This document shows positions 22,168 through 32,725 of a stretch of 64,000 nucleotides of DNA, piece by piece (positions within the stretch are counted from its first letter, which is position 1; every line of letters begins with the position of its first letter). Source of the DNA: Allolobophora icterica. Its lineage: Eukaryota > Annelida > Clitellata > Crassiclitellata > Lumbricidae. The notes below the pieces were generated by a model. The model was not told where the DNA came from. It worked only from the letters and a program-made list of their open reading frames with translations, and ran no database searches. The stretch spans positions 3,748,410-3,812,409 of the forward strand of contig OY744609.1 in NCBI GenBank assembly GCA_963556255.1, read 5' to 3'. Made by a program: the position numbers and the translations under genes.

Positions 22168-22921
22168 AGCTCAAATTTCCAGACACTCTGGAAATTTGCT
22201 GGGAACAATCCCAGAGTCATCCAGGAAATCTCCAGATTTTAGTACAATGTCCCTTAACTACAACATCGATACTAGCAAACAGCAAGGTTTCGTAAGCATC
22301 ACTCAATCCTGCGAGAAGTCAACAATGTCTGCTCCCATTACATCAGAAGCAGAAGAGTTCCTACACAACTAATGTCAAGCTAAGGTAAGACTATTCTATT
22401 AAGCAAAGTACAATAGCTTAACCAATTTATACTAGCAATAAAGTAAACACCTATTCATCAAAATAAAACTAAGAGACATAGCATCTCGCTCCTTTCAACA
22501 ATAGTCGCCATTAAGCGGCTCGGAACTAATCTTACAAAACTAAATCCTTATGAATGTCACATTATACCAAGTCTCTAGTGACAGGCACAGGGTAATGGCA
22601 TTATTACAATACATCACTCTCAAATCTCCTTACCTTATCTCATACTTACACAGTGTAAACCTTACATGTACCTTACCGGTTTCTTAATTAACTCTAGACC
22701 TAGAGCGCCATATAAAAATTATGTTCCAACACACACTATTCACAATGCAAGAGATACAATTGCAATAAACAAAGCAACCATATTCATAAAGCAATGATTT
22801 CACAATAAGCAATTTAATTCCTTTATTTCTGTGTCGCAGTATACCTCCCTCGACAACGGCAGATGCAGAAGGCAGATGCGCATCCCATTCTCGTGGATTT
22901 TGAGAAGAACGCCACCCGGTT
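22168..22921 (-). other. Element B 3' internal remnant
   Basis: About 750 bp between the gag-protease stop and the polypurine tract. A minus-strand frame (23007-22684) includes GWRSSQNPREWDAHLPSAS, which resembles no domain I recognise and is offset from the gag frame. It is probably residual 3' sequence left after pol was deleted. Confidence 0.5.
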
Positions 22922-25900
22922 CTAGCATGTAAAAGCTCCATAGATTCTTTGAGTAGGTCGAGTATGTCTTTGAATCTGGATCGAGCGTTTTCTAATATCC
23001 ATTTCACTTCGAACAGGCACTTTCACGTCGTTAGCCACTGCTATCCTCCGACAGGCTACATCTTGACGTCGACCTTGGATAGGGATGGTGTGACCTTGAA
23101 CCTGAACCCATCTCGCTCCCAGGTTCCATAGAACACTATTTTTCTCCATCCAGTCCATTCCGATTATAAGCTCTGTAACTTGTTCAGTGGCCAAACACTT
23201 GACTTCAAAAGAGAAATTGTCCACCGTACAATTAAGAGTAACTTCGCCCAATACACGGATTTCGGAACCATTTGCCGTTCTCACGAACTGTCGAGATTCT
23301 CTCATATCCTCTTTACGTACCAACGATGCTGGAGTCAAGGACAATTCACTCCCTGTGTCCAATAATGCGAAGGTAGGCTTTCCATTCACATTCAACGAGA
23401 GATAGGCGTTGCTACATCCCTGAATATGTCGATTGCTTGCCGGTTCTTGTTGGTTCGGAGTTCCATCTACATCGGTCGGAACATTCTGTCGAAACGGACA
23501 TGACCTGGCTAAGTGTCCGGGTTGATTGCACTCAAAGCAGAGCTTGGTAGACCGCCATGACTTTCGGTTGTCTTTCCTTTGTCCACTATCGAAATAACTG
23601 GTCGCACCTTCCATTCTCCAACGAGGCGGAACTTCTCGCTGAGCTTGCGGCTGAAAAGGAGGAGGAGGAATTCTAAAGGCTGACGAATTTTGCCAGGATT
23701 CCAATGCTTTCTCCATTTTCTCCAACCTCTTCTGTTGTGTTTCGATAAGTCGCTCCAACTGTTTCTGTTGTTCTAAAAACTGGCGCATCAACTCTGAATT
23801 CGGATCATTTTCCTTCACAGCCTTCACACGTGCCGGTCGATGTTCAAAATGGTCTGAACTGTCCTTGTCAACTCGAGAATAGCCTTCTAAACGCAAAGCA
23901 AGTTTGTACGCTTGATCAAGTGTCTCTGGCTCGCGTTCCCGTAGCTTCAAGGCTAATTCTTTATCTTTTAAGGCATCCACGAAAGCACGTATCGCAATAG
24001 TTTCACTATGTTGCGACGGTGGTCCAGGGTATGCCAAAGTTAGCAGTCTTCGAATGTCCTGAACTAAGCTTCCAAGATCCTCTCCATCTTTCTGTCTTCT
24101 TGTACTTAATTGAGTCTGATATAACGCAGCTTGCTCTGCACTTCCGTAACGAGATCGAAGTTTCTTAACCAAGTCCGACCAGGTAACCATAGTAGCAGAG
24201 TCGAATTCCCATAACAGCTGGTTTGCCGGTTCTGTTAAAGAACACGTTAACTGGTTTAATTTCTCTTCATCCGTCCAACCATTATTTCTCGAACACACCT
24301 CAAATTTTCGAAGAAAAGCTTCTATTGGGGTTCGACCATTGTAACCACCAAGCTTAATCCATTGTCTACTTCTCTCCGGTGTTACATTCGTCGAGGTAGA
24401 CGTTAGAATTGCCTTCACCGTAGCTTCCGCAGTAGAAATAGTTTCTCCCGTTGCAGCTTGTTTAACTTTAGCCACAACCGGTTTATTCTCCATTGCGATT
24501 AAACAGTCATCAGGAACAACAGTTTGGGTTGCCACTGACGTCACTATTTTCTGAAGCATCATCTTCTGAAAGTTAGAGTCAGGTTTCACATCGCTCACTA
24601 GTTTAACATTTGCTTCTTGCTTTTCCATCGGACTAAGTTGCACATTCGACGGACCATAACATAACATCACCTGTTGAGGTTTTGGCTCCATGTTGCAAAC
24701 AACTTCCGGTTTGGACATTGAGGCAGCTGTGGGTATCCGAGGCCCATTAATGTCTGGAGTATGAAAAGGCATAAGCATAAACATGTTGCTTGACTTATTC
24801 ATTTCCCCTGCATCAACAATACTAACATACTGAGGAGGAAAAGACGCTGCGACTTTTGACGGCATCATCAAAGATTCGATTTGTCCACCAGTAGATCGAG
24901 GCATAGTCTGCGACGACGAAGGCAGATGCTGAGAAAGTGTTACTACTCTTGGCTCAGATGACATGGCGTAGACAGGAGTATTCGTCATTTGAAGTCGTTC
25001 ATCTTGGCTCCAACTGACTTGTCCAACTGTAGGCCTTGTTTCTGTCCAAGTTCTAGGCAAGGTGGTCGCTCTCATGTCGACAGGTACATGACGACTGGGA
25101 TGCGCATCTCTGCCTGTTCTTCCCCCTTGAGAGACTTGAGAAACCAAGTCTTCTCGTACTGTTGGCCGTCGAGAGTCTTCTCCCAAGCTTTGACCAACAC
25201 CTGCAACTGAAAACTCCAGGTTAGTATATGATCGTATATTCTTTTGATCTACACCTACTGGGTTAACCTTAGTATCTACATTATGTGTTGACCTAGCATT
25301 ACTAACATCAGAGTCTGTACTATTAGTTTCACTGAGACTCTCAATTGCATCCGCGTCTGAAGCAGAATTTAGTTCTATCTCTGTTTGTGTAGGCATAGCC
25401 CAGTTAAACATTTTATTTTCGAACTCTGCTGGTCCTAAGTCCATTAAGTTTGCCCTATCCATTCTATAGAAAGTTTCATTATCTTCTGTATAGTAGGCTG
25501 GCTTCGGTTCTTCTGTAGTTCTAACTAAATCTTCTCTAGTTCTAACCAAATCTTCTCTAGTTCTAACCCCACTTCTGGTACCAAGTGTAGCGTGCTCGTC
25601 CCGCTCTTGCGAGTGCCCGCGCTGTTGTGAGAGAACATCTGAAGAGTATACAAGCCCTGGTTTTGAACCCAGCTTGCTGGCGCTGTGGGCCTGTTCTCTT
25701 CTCTCTATCTGCTGCAACCGCTGTCGCCTTTTCTTACTAGGCCGAGAGCGAGGCTTCACGTCCGGTTGCATTATACTAGGTCCCTGAGGCATTCTTCTAC
25801 CATGGATGACGAGTGGCATGTCCGCGGCTTCCGTTGCTGGCGCAGCAGGGCTTAGTGTCAAGCCCTCACTAGGGTTCGGCGCTCTCACAACAGACTCAAT

Positions 25901-26206
25901 TTCTTTCTTCTTCTCTCTTCTCTCAGGGACCCTATCTGATAACAGGCGCTTCATAAATACTCGTTGAGTTTCCATGAAGGTCTGTTGAGATTCGAATAAT
26001 GAACGCATAAGAGTTTCCTGATTTGTCTGGCGCTCTACAAATCTACTTAATACAGATTCTTGAGTCGACAGGCGCTCTATAAATGCCCCTAGTATCGAGT
26101 CTTGATTTGTCTGGCGCTCTACAATCTTTTCCTGGGTTCCTACCACCCTTTCCAAAATGTCGCCTATTCGGCTAGTTTCGTGTTCAGATAAAATCTCTTC
26201 TTCCAT
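22922..26206 (-). CDS. Element B gag-protease polyprotein
   Basis: 1094 codons, starting at 26206, which is inside the 5' LTR; residues 1-207 are LTR-encoded. The N-terminus has three repeats around an IERLSTQE/VERQTNQE motif (about residues 20-85), predicted coiled coil, then a basic RPSKKRRQRLQQIERRE stretch. A capsid-type Retrotrans_gag domain covers about 616-776. A long helix follows (EQQKQLERLIETQQKRLEK). The CCHC knuckle is C890-C893-H898-C903 and the protease active site is D950-T951-G952, with a downstream ELIIGMDWM flap-like segment. The frame stops about 65 codons later in unrelated sequence. Pol is missing, so mobility would need a helper. Confidence 0.9.
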   Translation of the reverse strand: MEEEILSEHETSRIGDILERVVGTQEKIVERQTNQDSILGAFIERLSTQESVLSRFVERQTNQETLMRSLFESQQTFMETQRVFMKRLLSDRVPERREKKKEIESVVRAPNPSEGLTLSPAAPATEAADMPLVIHGRRMPQGPSIMQPDVKPRSRPSKKRRQRLQQIERREQAHSASKLGSKPGLVYSSDVLSQQRGHSQERDEHATLGTRSGVRTREDLVRTREDLVRTTEEPKPAYYTEDNETFYRMDRANLMDLGPAEFENKMFNWAMPTQTEIELNSASDADAIESLSETNSTDSDVSNARSTHNVDTKVNPVGVDQKNIRSYTNLEFSVAGVGQSLGEDSRRPTVREDLVSQVSQGGRTGRDAHPSRHVPVDMRATTLPRTWTETRPTVGQVSWSQDERLQMTNTPVYAMSSEPRVVTLSQHLPSSSQTMPRSTGGQIESLMMPSKVAASFPPQYVSIVDAGEMNKSSNMFMLMPFHTPDINGPRIPTAASMSKPEVVCNMEPKPQQVMLCYGPSNVQLSPMEKQEANVKLVSDVKPDSNFQKMMLQKIVTSVATQTVVPDDCLIAMENKPVVAKVKQAATGETISTAEATVKAILTSTSTNVTPERSRQWIKLGGYNGRTPIEAFLRKFEVCSRNNGWTDEEKLNQLTCSLTEPANQLLWEFDSATMVTWSDLVKKLRSRYGSAEQAALYQTQLSTRRQKDGEDLGSLVQDIRRLLTLAYPGPPSQHSETIAIRAFVDALKDKELALKLREREPETLDQAYKLALRLEGYSRVDKDSSDHFEHRPARVKAVKENDPNSELMRQFLEQQKQLERLIETQQKRLEKMEKALESWQNSSAFRIPPPPFQPQAQREVPPRWRMEGATSYFDSGQRKDNRKSWRSTKLCFECNQPGHLARSCPFRQNVPTDVDGTPNQQEPASNRHIQGCSNAYLSLNVNGKPTFALLDTGSELSLTPASLVRKEDMRESRQFVRTANGSEIRVLGEVTLNCTVDNFSFEVKCLATEQVTELIIGMDWMEKNSVLWNLGARWVQVQGHTIPIQGRRQDVACRRIAVANDVKVPVRSEMDIRKRSIQIQRHTRPTQRIYGAFTC
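25567..25583 (-). promoter_or_regulatory. Element B primer binding site (tRNA-Leu type)
   Basis: Two bases inside the 5' LTR, the minus strand reads TGGTACCAGAAGTGGGG. This fits the 3' end of a tRNA-Leu(UAA) with about one mismatch from memory of the animal consensus. Confidence 0.8.
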
Positions 26207-27008
26207 TATAATTATTTATTGAACAGAAATGAAATTATCGACTTATACTATCGCCATATGTTCATTTACATTTATATAGCACAAGTGAATCTAAATTATC
26301 GACTTATCTATCGCTGTATGTTTCCTGACTAAGTTAACGGGTACATTTATATAGCACATGAACTTAACCTATCGCCTTATCGCTTCACAACATATCTAAT
26401 CTATCTAAGTATCGCTGGAGATTTCAATATACGACTCAAAAGAATAAGGGGTTGTACTCCCTGAACTTCCAAGATATATATATTCTTCCCAATTGCCAAT
26501 ATTTGCGATTCCGGTCAAATCCAGTAAATATCAATCCACATCAAGGTTATCCAAGGTCACTGGAGTTTCGTTGCCCAAATTCGAAGAAACATCGAACGCC
26601 CGTCGATAAATTCGACGCCCGATCCTCTCGGATGTAGTTACGAAGAAATATTGTCCCCAAGTTTCGACAATTTCTATCGTTTTAATCGTAAAATCCCTTA
26701 TTGCGCAGTTAAGACCATTTCACGCTCAACTTAGCTCTAAGGACACCGATTCCTTCCTTCTTCGTTCACGTCTAGGCTGAAACTGCTTACAGGCCACACA
26801 AAATGGCGCAAAAGTTCGCACGTGATCACCTCTAGCCAATCACGAACCAGCACGGCCTACGTGACGTCTTCCCATTGGTTGACTCGCATGCCACAGCGCT
26901 ACAGCTGCCTGCACTGTACTGCACTACCACAGTGGCCTCTAGCGAATAACATTAACTTCACAATCTTAGTGAAAGTAATATACTTAAGGCTTGTAACGAT
27001 TCGTTACA
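25586..27008 (-). repeat. Element B 5' LTR
   Basis: 1423 bp, the upstream copy. Differences from the 3' LTR seen by eye include one Glu/Lys codon change (ERLLSD versus KRLLSD) and two other substitutions. U3 lies at 27008 to about 26250. The coding U5 is unusually long, about 615 bp. Confidence 0.92.
26215..26360 (-). promoter_or_regulatory. Element B core promoter and poly(A) signal
   Basis: On the minus strand GCTATATAAATG occurs twice, in tandem copies about 75 bp apart (about 26355-26344 and 26281-26270), each a good TATA box. AATAAA lies at 26220-26215, and the gag ATG at 26206. The proximal TATA predicts a start near 26245. R would then be only about 45 nt, and gag begins at its end. 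Confidence 0.7.
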
Positions 27009-27010
27009 AT

Positions 27011-27800
27011 TGTAATGAATTAATAGCTGAAACAAACCTTGAAAAAGCAAATCTTTTAGCTAACACTTATGTAAATACTAGTAGTACCCAAAATTATAAC
27101 GAAAAATTCTTAAATTATATCAAAGATAATAATTTACAAAATAACCCTAATAGGATTGACAGTAGTCCTGTTCATGAAATGGAAATCTTAAATGAGAGGT
27201 TTTATCTGAATGAATTGAAACAAGCAATTAGATCAGCTAAAAATAATAAGTCACCAGGTGATGACAAACTACCTTATGAATTATTAAAACATCTCCATAA
27301 TAATGCTCTTAATACCCTATTAATATTTTATAATGAAATCTGGGAGGAAGGGAAATTGCCAATTGACTGGCATCATGCCATTATTCTACCATTATTAAAA
27401 CCTAATAAAAACGCATCGATTCCAGAATCTTATCGACCTATATCACTGACTCCAACACTTCGTAAAGTTATGGAAACAATGGTAACAAAACGTCTTCAAT
27501 GGTTTTTGGAAAAAAATAACCTTATTTCAAAAAATCAGTCTGGCTTTCGAAAATATAGAAGTACAAATGATCAAATTCTTAAACTTCAGGATACAATTCT
27601 TAAAAAAATAAAAAATAAAGAACATGTTTTAGCTATTTTTATTGACTTTGAAAGAGCATATGACATGTTACATGTACCTACCCTTTTAAATAAAATTCAG
27701 CATTTGGGAATAGTGGGTAATACATTTAACTGGATTGAAAACTTTCTTTCAAATAGAACTTTTCAAGTGAAAGTTGGGGCAGAACTTTCTGATAAATGTA
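27011..27800 (+). pseudogene. LINE E RT, part 1
   Basis: An open frame of about 263 codons with the RT N-terminal and fingers motifs (KNNKSPGDDKLPYELLK, SYRPISLTPTLRKVMETM, NQSGFRKYRSTNDQ). Motif A is FIDFERAYD, the first catalytic Asp. It is cut exactly at 27800 by the TGTA duplication of element D and resumes in frame at 29147. The frame seems to start earlier only because it reads out of element B's LTR. Confidence 0.85.
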
Positions 27801-29142
27801 TGTAACGATCCAGTCGTTACAACGTTTCTGTATGTACTGTTTTCACTTAACTATATGCGCTATATGAAGAAACATTACGTAATGGCTATTTTTAGTTCAT
27901 AGCTATTTTTAGATCGCTCCTGTGCGCAAAAGATCTGCGCAGAAGATGGTTTGGTTGCTGCCGTGCGTGTAGGACGAGAAGTCGATGCATGTTTTCGATT
28001 TAAGTTCTTATCTTAAGATAATCGAATATTCGTAGGCTTAGGTTGATCAAATGTCGGTTTGGTATCCTTACTACAATATGTCATATCTTTTGGCCGTAAA
28101 TTATTGAGATAATTGCCAAGTTTAAATGCGTAAGTGAGGCCCCTGTCCCGTACCACGTATCTTGCCCATGAGAAGTAAGAGTCGCCATTTTGAGTCACTT
28201 GATGTTTTGTAAGATTTTAGGTTGAATATCGATGTAAAATCTTGTTTCGGAGCATAAGAATCGTCCGCTATTTGTGATCGCTTTCTGCCTAGATAAAGTG
28301 TTACCATAAGGAGATTAGAGCCCATAGGATTTGATCTTTGTCAAGTTTTGACCTTTGACCTCTGTCTTTAATGCTAGTTGATGTGTGTGTAATAGTGCCA
28401 TTGTCTTTGGTATAGATGTAGATAGGATTTGCTGCATAGTAGAATAAGTTTAAATAGTTAATTGAACTTAATACTGGTAGTATAGAAGTTCTCTGGACTG
28501 TGAGGAGAAATTCTTTGTTTGAACTCTGAACTACACTGATATTTGTAATTTTAAGTCAAATCGACACTTTCTGTTTTATTGAAATATTGATTACATGGCG
28601 ACACTGCCTAACTTTTCACTGGCATCTTTGCTGGATAGCACTGAGTTTAGATATAGTTTGCTCAGACATTTTCCTGAATTAGCTGATCGTAGTATTTTCC
28701 AGGATCTGGATAGAATTGAGGTAATCCAAAGTCCAAAGGCCCATTCACTTAGTCACCATAGCCCTCCACTACCAGAAGCGAGGTTTACCCTAGTAAATGA
28801 AGAAGAGGAGGTGGAAGAAGTAGAAGAAGTAGAAGAGGTAGAAGAAGAGGGTGGGGACACCATAGACCCTGAGTATAGGAGAAATCCTATGTTTGTTTCC
28901 TACTCGGAAACCACGGACACCCACAGGTCATGCCCTGGTGATGAAATAGAAATGATGACGTCATTGCCCTTAGAAGAACCGCCTAATGTCACTATGCCAA
29001 GACGTAGTAAGCGCCTGTCTGGGTTGCCACCCACCTATTATGGTCCTGAACACACAAGGGTTCGAATCCTCAGGAAATGCACGACCGGCAGTCCTCATCC
29101 CGGCGTTTGACGACCGCCGCCGCTAGGGGTCGCCCCGCCACA
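27801..29142 (+). mobile_element. Element D: solo LTR with an internal ORF
   Basis: 1342 bp, starting TGTAACGATCC and ending CCCCGCCACA. It is flanked by TGTA on both sides (27797-27800, 29143-29146) and sits inside the LINE E RT frame. No internal retrotransposon region is present, so it is a solo LTR left by LTR-LTR recombination. Its first bases, TGTAACGA...TCGTTACAA, echo those of element B's LTR. Like that LTR it has an ATG-started ORF in its second half. Confidence 0.87.
28595..29110 (+). CDS. ORF inside solo LTR D (possible gag N-terminus)
   Basis: 171 codons, starting MATLPNFSLASLL at 28595 and stopping 32 bp before the LTR end. The centre is Glu/Val-rich (EEVEEVEEVEE), from a short coding repeat. 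Near the C-terminus is PRRSKRLSGLPPTYYG. I recognise no domain. By analogy with element B it may be the start of gag, with the reading frame now closed just before the LTR edge. Alternatively it is an unrelated LTR-encoded protein. Confidence 0.45.
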   Translation: MATLPNFSLASLLDSTEFRYSLLRHFPELADRSIFQDLDRIEVIQSPKAHSLSHHSPPLPEARFTLVNEEEEVEEVEEVEEVEEEGGDTIDPEYRRNPMFVSYSETTDTHRSCPGDEIEMMTSLPLEEPPNVTMPRRSKRLSGLPPTYYGPEHTRVRILRKCTTGSPHPGV

Positions 29143-29146
29143 TGTA

Positions 29147-29650
29147 TACAACAGAATGGTACACCCCAGGGTTCGGTAATATCTCCTCTTTTATTCTTGC
29201 TAATGATAAATGATATTGCTGCAGGTGTGGATGGTGTAGAGATGTCACTGTTTGCTGATGATAGTGCTATTTATTTAGGACATAGAAATGTTAAAATATT
29301 ACAAAATAAAATTCAATTATCGATCAATTTAATACAAAATTGGTGTAATAAAAATGGTTTTAAAATATCTATTAATAAAACGACTGGAGTCCTTTTCTCC
29401 AAAAGTAATAATTTATCAAGGATTACTATTAAAATTGATAAAGAACAAATTAAAATGGAAAATGAGGTCAAATTCTTGGGAGTAATTTTTGACAGTAAAT
29501 TGAGTTGGAAACCACATATTGATTATATAATTGAAAAATGCAAAAAGAGGTTAAATCTCATAAGAGCAATCAGTGGTTATGGTTGGGGAGCTTGTAAGAA
29601 AACTCTCTTAACCATCTATAGAGCTTTAATTAGGTCTATTTTAGATTATG
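29147..29650 (+). pseudogene. LINE E RT, part 2
   Basis: Continues RT in frame after element D: GTPQGSVISPLLFLLMINDI, then the catalytic FADD at 29251-29262, and NKTTGVLFSKS and FLGVIFDSKLSWKPH thumb motifs. A frameshift near 29648 moves the true frame to that of the RNase H part. The annotated continuation to 29799 is out of frame. Confidence 0.85.
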
Positions 29651-30968
29651 CGATGTTGCTTATTCATCTGCCTGTAAATCTTACCTGGATAAACTTTCCT
29701 GTATTCAAACTGAGGCACTTAGATTATGTTGTGGAACCCCTAGGGGTACTGCAGCCTCAGCACTTCAAAATGAATGTGGGGAGTTACCTCTTCATTTAAG
29801 ACGACTCCAAAATTCAATAAAATGTGGGACTAAAATTTTGGGTAATAAATTTCACATAAATACAGCAACAATGGAAAATCACTGGACAAACATTTTTAGG
29901 ACTCCTGAGAGTAAGGAGCATTCCATTTATACTCGTACTTTTGAATTTTTTTCATCACTTAATACATCATTCATTGGCCCTTCCTTCCCTTCTGAACCTC
30001 TTTGGTGTAACAAACAAGTAGAGGTTGATTTAACTCTGAGTAAGTTAATAAATAAGAAAATTGATCATCCAGAATTTTTAAAGCAATCTGCTTTAGAATT
30101 AGTTTCTAAATACGACTCTTACGTACATATCTATACTGATGGGTCAAAGGTAGATCATAGTGTTTCTGCTGCCTTTACAGTACCAAGTTTAAATATAGAT
30201 AAAAAATTCAGATTATGTAACAACTCCAGTATTTATGCCGCAGAGTTGACTGCAATTATAGAAACTGTTACATGGATTTTAAACTCCGAATGTTATAAGA
30301 ATTGTCAATTTGCTTTGTTTTCTGATTCATTGAGTGTTCTTACATCAATTAAAGAGTCTTATTCTCAGTCTAGACCTGCTTTATTGAATGATTTATTATC
30401 TCTCATTAACAAACTAAATTCTAATCAAATAAGATTTATTTGGATACCAAGTCACATTGACTTGACAGGCAATGATCGAGCAGATACTTTGGCTAAAGAA
30501 GCCCTGAATATTGATGTTAATTCTACTAATTATCTTGAACTTTCAGAAATTTTTACTTTAATTAAACTTTATATAGTAAATAAATGGCAATTAGAATATG
30601 TTAATGATAATAGAGGACATTTTTATAAATCTATATGTCCAATTGTAAGTACAGATATTAAATATTTGGAACCTTATAGACATAAAGAAGTCCAAATTTC
30701 TAGATTACGTCTGGGAGTGGCGAATACTAATCAAAGGTTGTTTATCATAAAACGACATTCTAGTGGTTTATGTGATACCTGTCAGGTCAAGGAGACTATT
30801 CACCACCTCCTACTTGAATGTAAAAACGAAGATATATCGAAGTTGTTGCGAGATAAATGTCAACTGTATAAAAGGGACATTTCTATTTCAACCCTTTTGA
30901 CAGTAAATGTATTACAAAACGAAGTGTATAGGGTAGTTAAACAAATTACTAAAGGTCAAATTTTGTAA
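29649..30968 (+). pseudogene. LINE E RT C-terminus, RNase H and CCHC
   Basis: An open frame with the first Met at 29838, but the LINE sequence is readable from about 29649. The RNase H motifs are all present: IYTDGSKVD (D), YAAELTAIIE (E), FSDSLSV (D) and HIDLTGNDRADTLAKEA (final D). The C-terminal CDTC...HHLLLEC fits a C-x2-C-x6-H-x4-C knuckle. It stops at 30968. Only the upstream frameshift and element D break this LINE. Confidence 0.87.
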
Positions 30969-31825
30969 TGATGTTCTTGTGTATTAACCTTAGTTATATC
31001 CATTACATATTGGTTATTTGAGAACCTATATAACCGTTTCTTTTCAATTGCAAGTATATAATGAGAGTGTGATGCTAGTAAGTTGCATATATAATACATT
31101 GATTAATGAGTATCAATATTACAACCATCCAACATTTGGTGCTTGGATGTCGCATATGGTTTGATTTGGTTTATGTATTGGAGTAAAATCAATATTATAT
31201 TATATAGTGCTGTATTACTGTGTTGCAATAAAGGAAATATACATGTAATTGTAACTTGAATGCATTGAAATCAAACTTGAGACAATTATGCTCATATATG
31301 CTTTGTTAATTAATAAAACTTATAGTTGAATGTGTTAGATACCTGAACAATTTCTTTAAAAAAGGGAACTTGGTATAACCATATGTTTCATTTAATGTGC
31401 ATGATGTATGTGAAATTTATTACTATTTCATTCATAATATGATTGTAGTGGCAGATATTGAACTGAGGAATAAGAAATAATCAATTAAATATTTCAAAGA
31501 TAAAATAAGAATATAATGTAATAATTATAATTATATGTACTGTGCATCTGAAGTTGTTTAAATATTTCTTGCGAGTGACAATAGTTGGGAAGTACTGTTT
31601 AATTTGTATCAAAACAGTTTAGAGCTATGTGTTTTATAAATAACATTAGATATATTGCTTTAAATGATGTGACATTATTGATATTGTAAGCCTATGTTTG
31701 ACACCTTTAAATGGTGTCTTTCGGACACTATAAGTTTATCGTTTTCTGTAAACTGTATTTCTAAATTGTCGTCAACGGCCTTTGGTGTCATAAGACGACG
31801 TTAAACTGTGGAATAATAATAATAA
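30969..31825 (+). other. LINE E 3' UTR
   Basis: About 850 bp of AT-rich non-coding sequence. The last 70 bp carry a GTCGTC...GACGAC stem with CAACGGCCTTTGGTGTCATAA between, then GTTAAAC and (AAT)n. This terminal box is the same word repeated all over the window. Confidence 0.7.
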
Positions 31826-31984
31826 GTCTCATGATGCAATAAGATAGTCTTGTTGATAACGAACAAAAGAACGAAAGAGCATTCTCAAAGAAAAGAGAGC
31901 TTTGAAATATTATATATAAAACAATAAATGTAAAATACTATTTATAAAATATATAATAAAATAAAATACTGTATATAAGATATT

Positions 31985-32240
31985 ATGTATATCACCTTGT
32001 CACCTTGTGCTGTCGATTCGTTGAATCCTAGCGACTGTCATGGTCAACCTTCTCCATGTGCTCCGATTTCTCGTTGCCTCTCTCAGCTCCGAGATGTTCA
32101 TCTTCAATGCCTCCTGTATCTCGTCCATCCATCTCCTCCTTGGTCGTCCTCTCCTCCTTCTGCCCTCCCCACACGCCAACATCATCTCCTTTTCCAGCCC
32201 ATCTGCACGCATCACGTGTCCAAAGTATATGTATATAGTT
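31985..32240 (-). pseudogene. RTE-like LINE C-terminal fragment
   Basis: The minus frame reads [34 protein letters not shown], then WRRLTMTVARIQRIDSTR and a stop. It is the C-terminal end of an endonuclease-RT LINE (RTE/Jockey-like tail). It is 5'-truncated and related in style, but not identical, to the 55.4-kb fragment. Confidence 0.7.
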
Positions 32241-32725
32241 ACTTGGAAATAAATAACTTAAAAGTGCTAAATTTAAAATCATTAGGTGTGTGTGTTAAGA
32301 GCATTATAATTAGGTCGATGTAAACGGCCCTGGCAGCCAAAAGATATCGTTAAACAATTTAAACTATATATATAAGTTTAACCTTTCCCGTCGTTTGACT
32401 TGTGACAAGTTGTGAGTAATGTAAGGTCTTCATAAACGGTTCTATCAGCCACAAGATGTCGCTAGACATATAGATAGCGTACTATGACACGATGTACAAT
32501 TAGCGACCTTTAAAACGCATCCATTCTAAACAATATATTGGCAATCGCGTTCAATGGTAAAACGACTTGTTGCGAATTATGGTAAAGAGGTGGCTAACTA
32601 GATGTCTTTGGGCACTTCATTATAACAACGAACAATGTTGGGCTTGTTACAACACCTTTAAATCGCACACAGGTGGTGTTATAAAAGTTCAAATTTTACT
32701 TCATGGTCATTCTTTCACTCCAGAC
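32220..32725 (+). repeat. 500-bp dispersed repeat R5, copy 1
   Basis: Ordered boxes: AAAATCATTAGGTGTG, GTTAAACAATTTA, ATCAGCCACAAGATGTCGCT, GACCTTTAAAACGCATCC, GGCAATCGCGTTCAA, AACACCTTTAAATCG and GTTATAAAAGTTCAAAT. The same order occurs at 40250-40760, 54130-54640 and 60775-61110. It is non-coding and includes two GTCGTTAAAC-type cores. Confidence 0.8.

Larger units (their letters stand above)
20732..27008 (-). mobile_element. Element B: LTR retrotransposon with gag starting inside the LTR
   Basis: 6277 bp with two 1423-bp direct repeats. In element orientation the LTR starts TGTAACGA and ends CGCTACA. The 4-bp ATTG flanks both ends (20728-20731, 27009-27012). The LTRs differ at about three positions by eye, so insertion is very recent. 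A primer site and a polypurine tract are in place. The internal region (22155-25585) encodes only the rest of gag and a protease; RT, RNase H and integrase are absent. Confidence 0.92.
27009..31825 (+). mobile_element. LINE E: I/Nimb-like non-LTR retrotransposon, 5'-truncated
   Basis: Encodes RT, RNase H and a C-terminal CCHC knuckle, the layout of the I/Nimb group. It lacks the endonuclease and begins directly beside element B. It is interrupted by solo LTR D. The 3' UTR ends in GTCGTCAACGGCC...GACGACGTTAAAC, then (AAT)n at about 31811-31825. TCTCAT at the left (20723-20728) and right (about 31826-31831) may be a short target duplication. Confidence 0.85.

Noticed and set aside
26822..27805. 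A 327-codon frame that looks like one protein with an RT domain
   Set aside because: Its first 62 codons read through the non-coding edge of element B's LTR. Only the part from 27011 is LINE E.
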